A stretch of 43,162 bases of DNA. Origin: CAYPNF01 sp964411985. Its GTDB lineage: Bacteria > Verrucomicrobiota > Verrucomicrobiia > Limisphaerales > J093. Each line of letters opens with the position of its first letter. Position 1 is the first letter of the stretch. Positions 41,995 to 43,162 of the stretch are shown here, one piece after another. A program made the position numbers and the translations under genes. The stretch lies in NCBI GenBank assembly GCA_964411985.1, contig CAYPNF010000064.1, positions 1 through 43,162 of the forward strand, in the 5' to 3' direction. The notes below the pieces were generated by a model that ran no database searches, had not been told where the DNA came from, and saw only the letters and a list, made by a program, of their open reading frames with translations.

Positions 41995-43162
41995 ATGCGA
42001 ACGCTTTTGCGGAATCTCTTTTTTGTGGTGTGCTGCCTTGTCGCTCAGCGGACAGGGCTAGGGCAAATGGTGACCGGTCCGGCTATTCCTGGGTTTCGGG
42101 AGGCCTTCGGGTTAACGAACAACGCCGGGACCAAGGATTTCATCCTCGAGGAACTTCAATGCAGTGCGCCCGCTAATATTGTCTGGCCGGGAGAACACCC
42201 GGAGTTTTTGTTCCGATTTCAAAACAAGTCCGATTCGCCGCTGGATCAGGATGCAGAGTGGGTGGTGGTGGAATACGGGACCAAGTCCCGACCCAACGAT
42301 GTCTGGGTGCCTGACCTATTCAAGGTTGCCGAGCACGGTCGGTTGCCCCTGCATTTGAAGGTTGGCAGCGGGCAAACCGTGGAGCTCAGAGCCCAACCCC
42401 AGTTGCCTTCTCATTACGCCGGCTTTGCCCTGGTACTGGACTTGGGCCAGCGCGGACGTCTTTTCGGTGCACCTTTCGTGCAGGTCCTGCGACCAGAACC
42501 AACACGCGTGCAGTTTCCCACCTATGCACTGGATATGCCGTGGCCTCACGAGATCAGCACGGAGACCTACAAGACCTTCCAGAGACTGGGCGTGAAGGGA
42601 TGCCGCCATGGGGTCGGGTATCGGCCTACGACGGATCCGAAGTTTCAGGAGCACTGGGAGCGGTTGCGCCGTGAATTGAAGGAGATGCAGGAGCACAATA
42701 TCACCGTCCTTCTCACCATCGGTGAGGGGGGAGCCCCAATGCCCCTGGGACGTCCCCGGCCCTGGCTCAAAGCGGATGGCACGATGATGGAGAACGTGAA
42801 GGAGGATTACGCCTGGCTGCCCGAGTACGATGCGGACTTCGAGTTGTTCTGCAAACGGTTGACCACCGAATTCGGCTGGCCCAAGGGCCCGGTGAATGCC
42901 ATCGAACTGTGGAACGAGCCCTGGGAGGGGGTCTCGATCTCGGGGTGGGGCGCTGACTGCCTCCGTTTCCGGGAGATGTACGAGCACATGGCTCTGGGTA
43001 TCGAGGCCGGTCGCCGGGAGGGCGGCGTGGAGGTGTTGATCGGTGGGGCGTGTTCCTCCACCAACACCCGAGACAAGCTGTTCGCCGATGGCGCGAACCG
43101 ATTCCTGAAATGGCTCGACTTTGTAAGTATCCACTACCAACCCCTCGCAGCCGATTCAGCCC
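41995..43162 (+). CDS. Secreted glycoside hydrolase, TIM-barrel type, partial
   Basis: The frame from ATG 41995 stays open to the window edge (about 389 residues visible). A signal peptide (NLFFVVCCLVAQRTGLGQ) is followed by an N-terminal beta-rich domain (about 30-170). A TIM barrel starts near residue 185 (GVKGCRHGV, then ITVLLTIGEG). The acid/base motif ELWNEPWEG puts the catalytic Glu at residue 308. The last strand seen (DFVSIHYQP) is typical of clan A hydrolases such as GH39, GH5 or GH42-like enzymes. The nucleophile strand lies beyond the window. Substrate unknown; probably a plant or algal polysaccharide. Confidence 0.82.
   Translation, partial: MRTLLRNLFFVVCCLVAQRTGLGQMVTGPAIPGFREAFGLTNNAGTKDFILEELQCSAPANIVWPGEHPEFLFRFQNKSDSPLDQDAEWVVVEYGTKSRPNDVWVPDLFKVAEHGRLPLHLKVGSGQTVELRAQPQLPSHYAGFALVLDLGQRGRLFGAPFVQVLRPEPTRVQFPTYALDMPWPHEISTETYKTFQRLGVKGCRHGVGYRPTTDPKFQEHWERLRRELKEMQEHNITVLLTIGEGGAPMPLGRPRPWLKADGTMMENVKEDYAWLPEYDADFELFCKRLTTEFGWPKGPVNAIELWNEPWEGVSISGWGADCLRFREMYEHMALGIEAGRREGGVEVLIGGACSSTNTRDKLFADGANRFLKWLDFVSIHYQPLAADSA

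Overview
The window looks like chromosomal DNA of a Verrucomicrobiota bacterium, probably a soil or sediment Pedosphaera/Limisphaera-like lineage. This is inferred from the gene style. There are many large secreted beta-propeller and Ig-like proteins (delta-60, PQQ-like and Ycf48-like repeats), a Tat-exported Gfo/Idh/MocA oxidoreductase, a YgiQ radical SAM protein, a Bacteroidetes-type ParE/ParC pair, moderately high GC, and many short hairpin-rich dispersed repeats. No rRNA, tRNA or CRISPR array was seen.

Layout. 1-4 kb: the minus-strand gene of a giant multi-PAS sensor runs off the left edge, coupled to a small secreted protein. 4.5-6.3 kb: ygiQ. 6.4-7.5 kb: a repeat-rich non-coding stretch with a truncated DUF3987 gene between long inverted repeats and a compact four-hairpin element. 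7.6-12.7 kb: the centrepiece, a lexA gene with a strong self-operator candidate, followed 22 bp later by one 1463-codon gene that fuses a complete Y-family (DinB/Pol IV-like) polymerase to a complete C-family DnaE2-like polymerase. 12.8-14.1 kb: an AbiEi-like regulator with a gutted partner gene. 14.2-24 kb: a delta-60/Ig secreted protein, a Phd/VapC toxin-antitoxin pair between copies of a dispersed repeat, a broken AAA ATPase gene, small proteins, a PQQ-propeller protein, an AlkD-like glycosylase and YajQ. 24.3-30.3 kb: a 1402-residue PQQ-propeller protein whose C-terminal part is a three-fold repeated composite unit, two unknown small proteins and an SDR enzyme. 30.7-36.6 kb: a BchE-like cobalamin/radical SAM enzyme behind a near-perfect palindrome, an antitoxin relic, and the topoisomerase IV operon. 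36.8 kb to the end: a secreted propeller protein, a Gfo/Idh/MocA oxidoreductase, a GH12-like endoglucanase coupled to a small membrane protein, another hairpin repeat, and a partial secreted glycoside hydrolase.

How the genes may work together. The lexA plus fusion pair looks like a two-gene, self-regulated SOS mutagenesis cassette: LexA would repress itself and the fusion until DNA damage triggers its self-cleavage. It resembles the lexA-imuA-imuB-dnaE2 cassettes of other bacteria, but no ImuA is present, the Y-family part keeps its catalytic acidic residues (unlike most ImuB), and both polymerases share one chain. The AlkD-like gene is a second DNA-repair function in the window but is not linked to the cassette. 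The right end suggests polysaccharide use (GH12, TIM-barrel hydrolase, Gfo/Idh/MocA). Toxin-antitoxin remnants, truncated genes and several repeat families between 6 and 20 kb mark that section as a zone of recent rearrangement.
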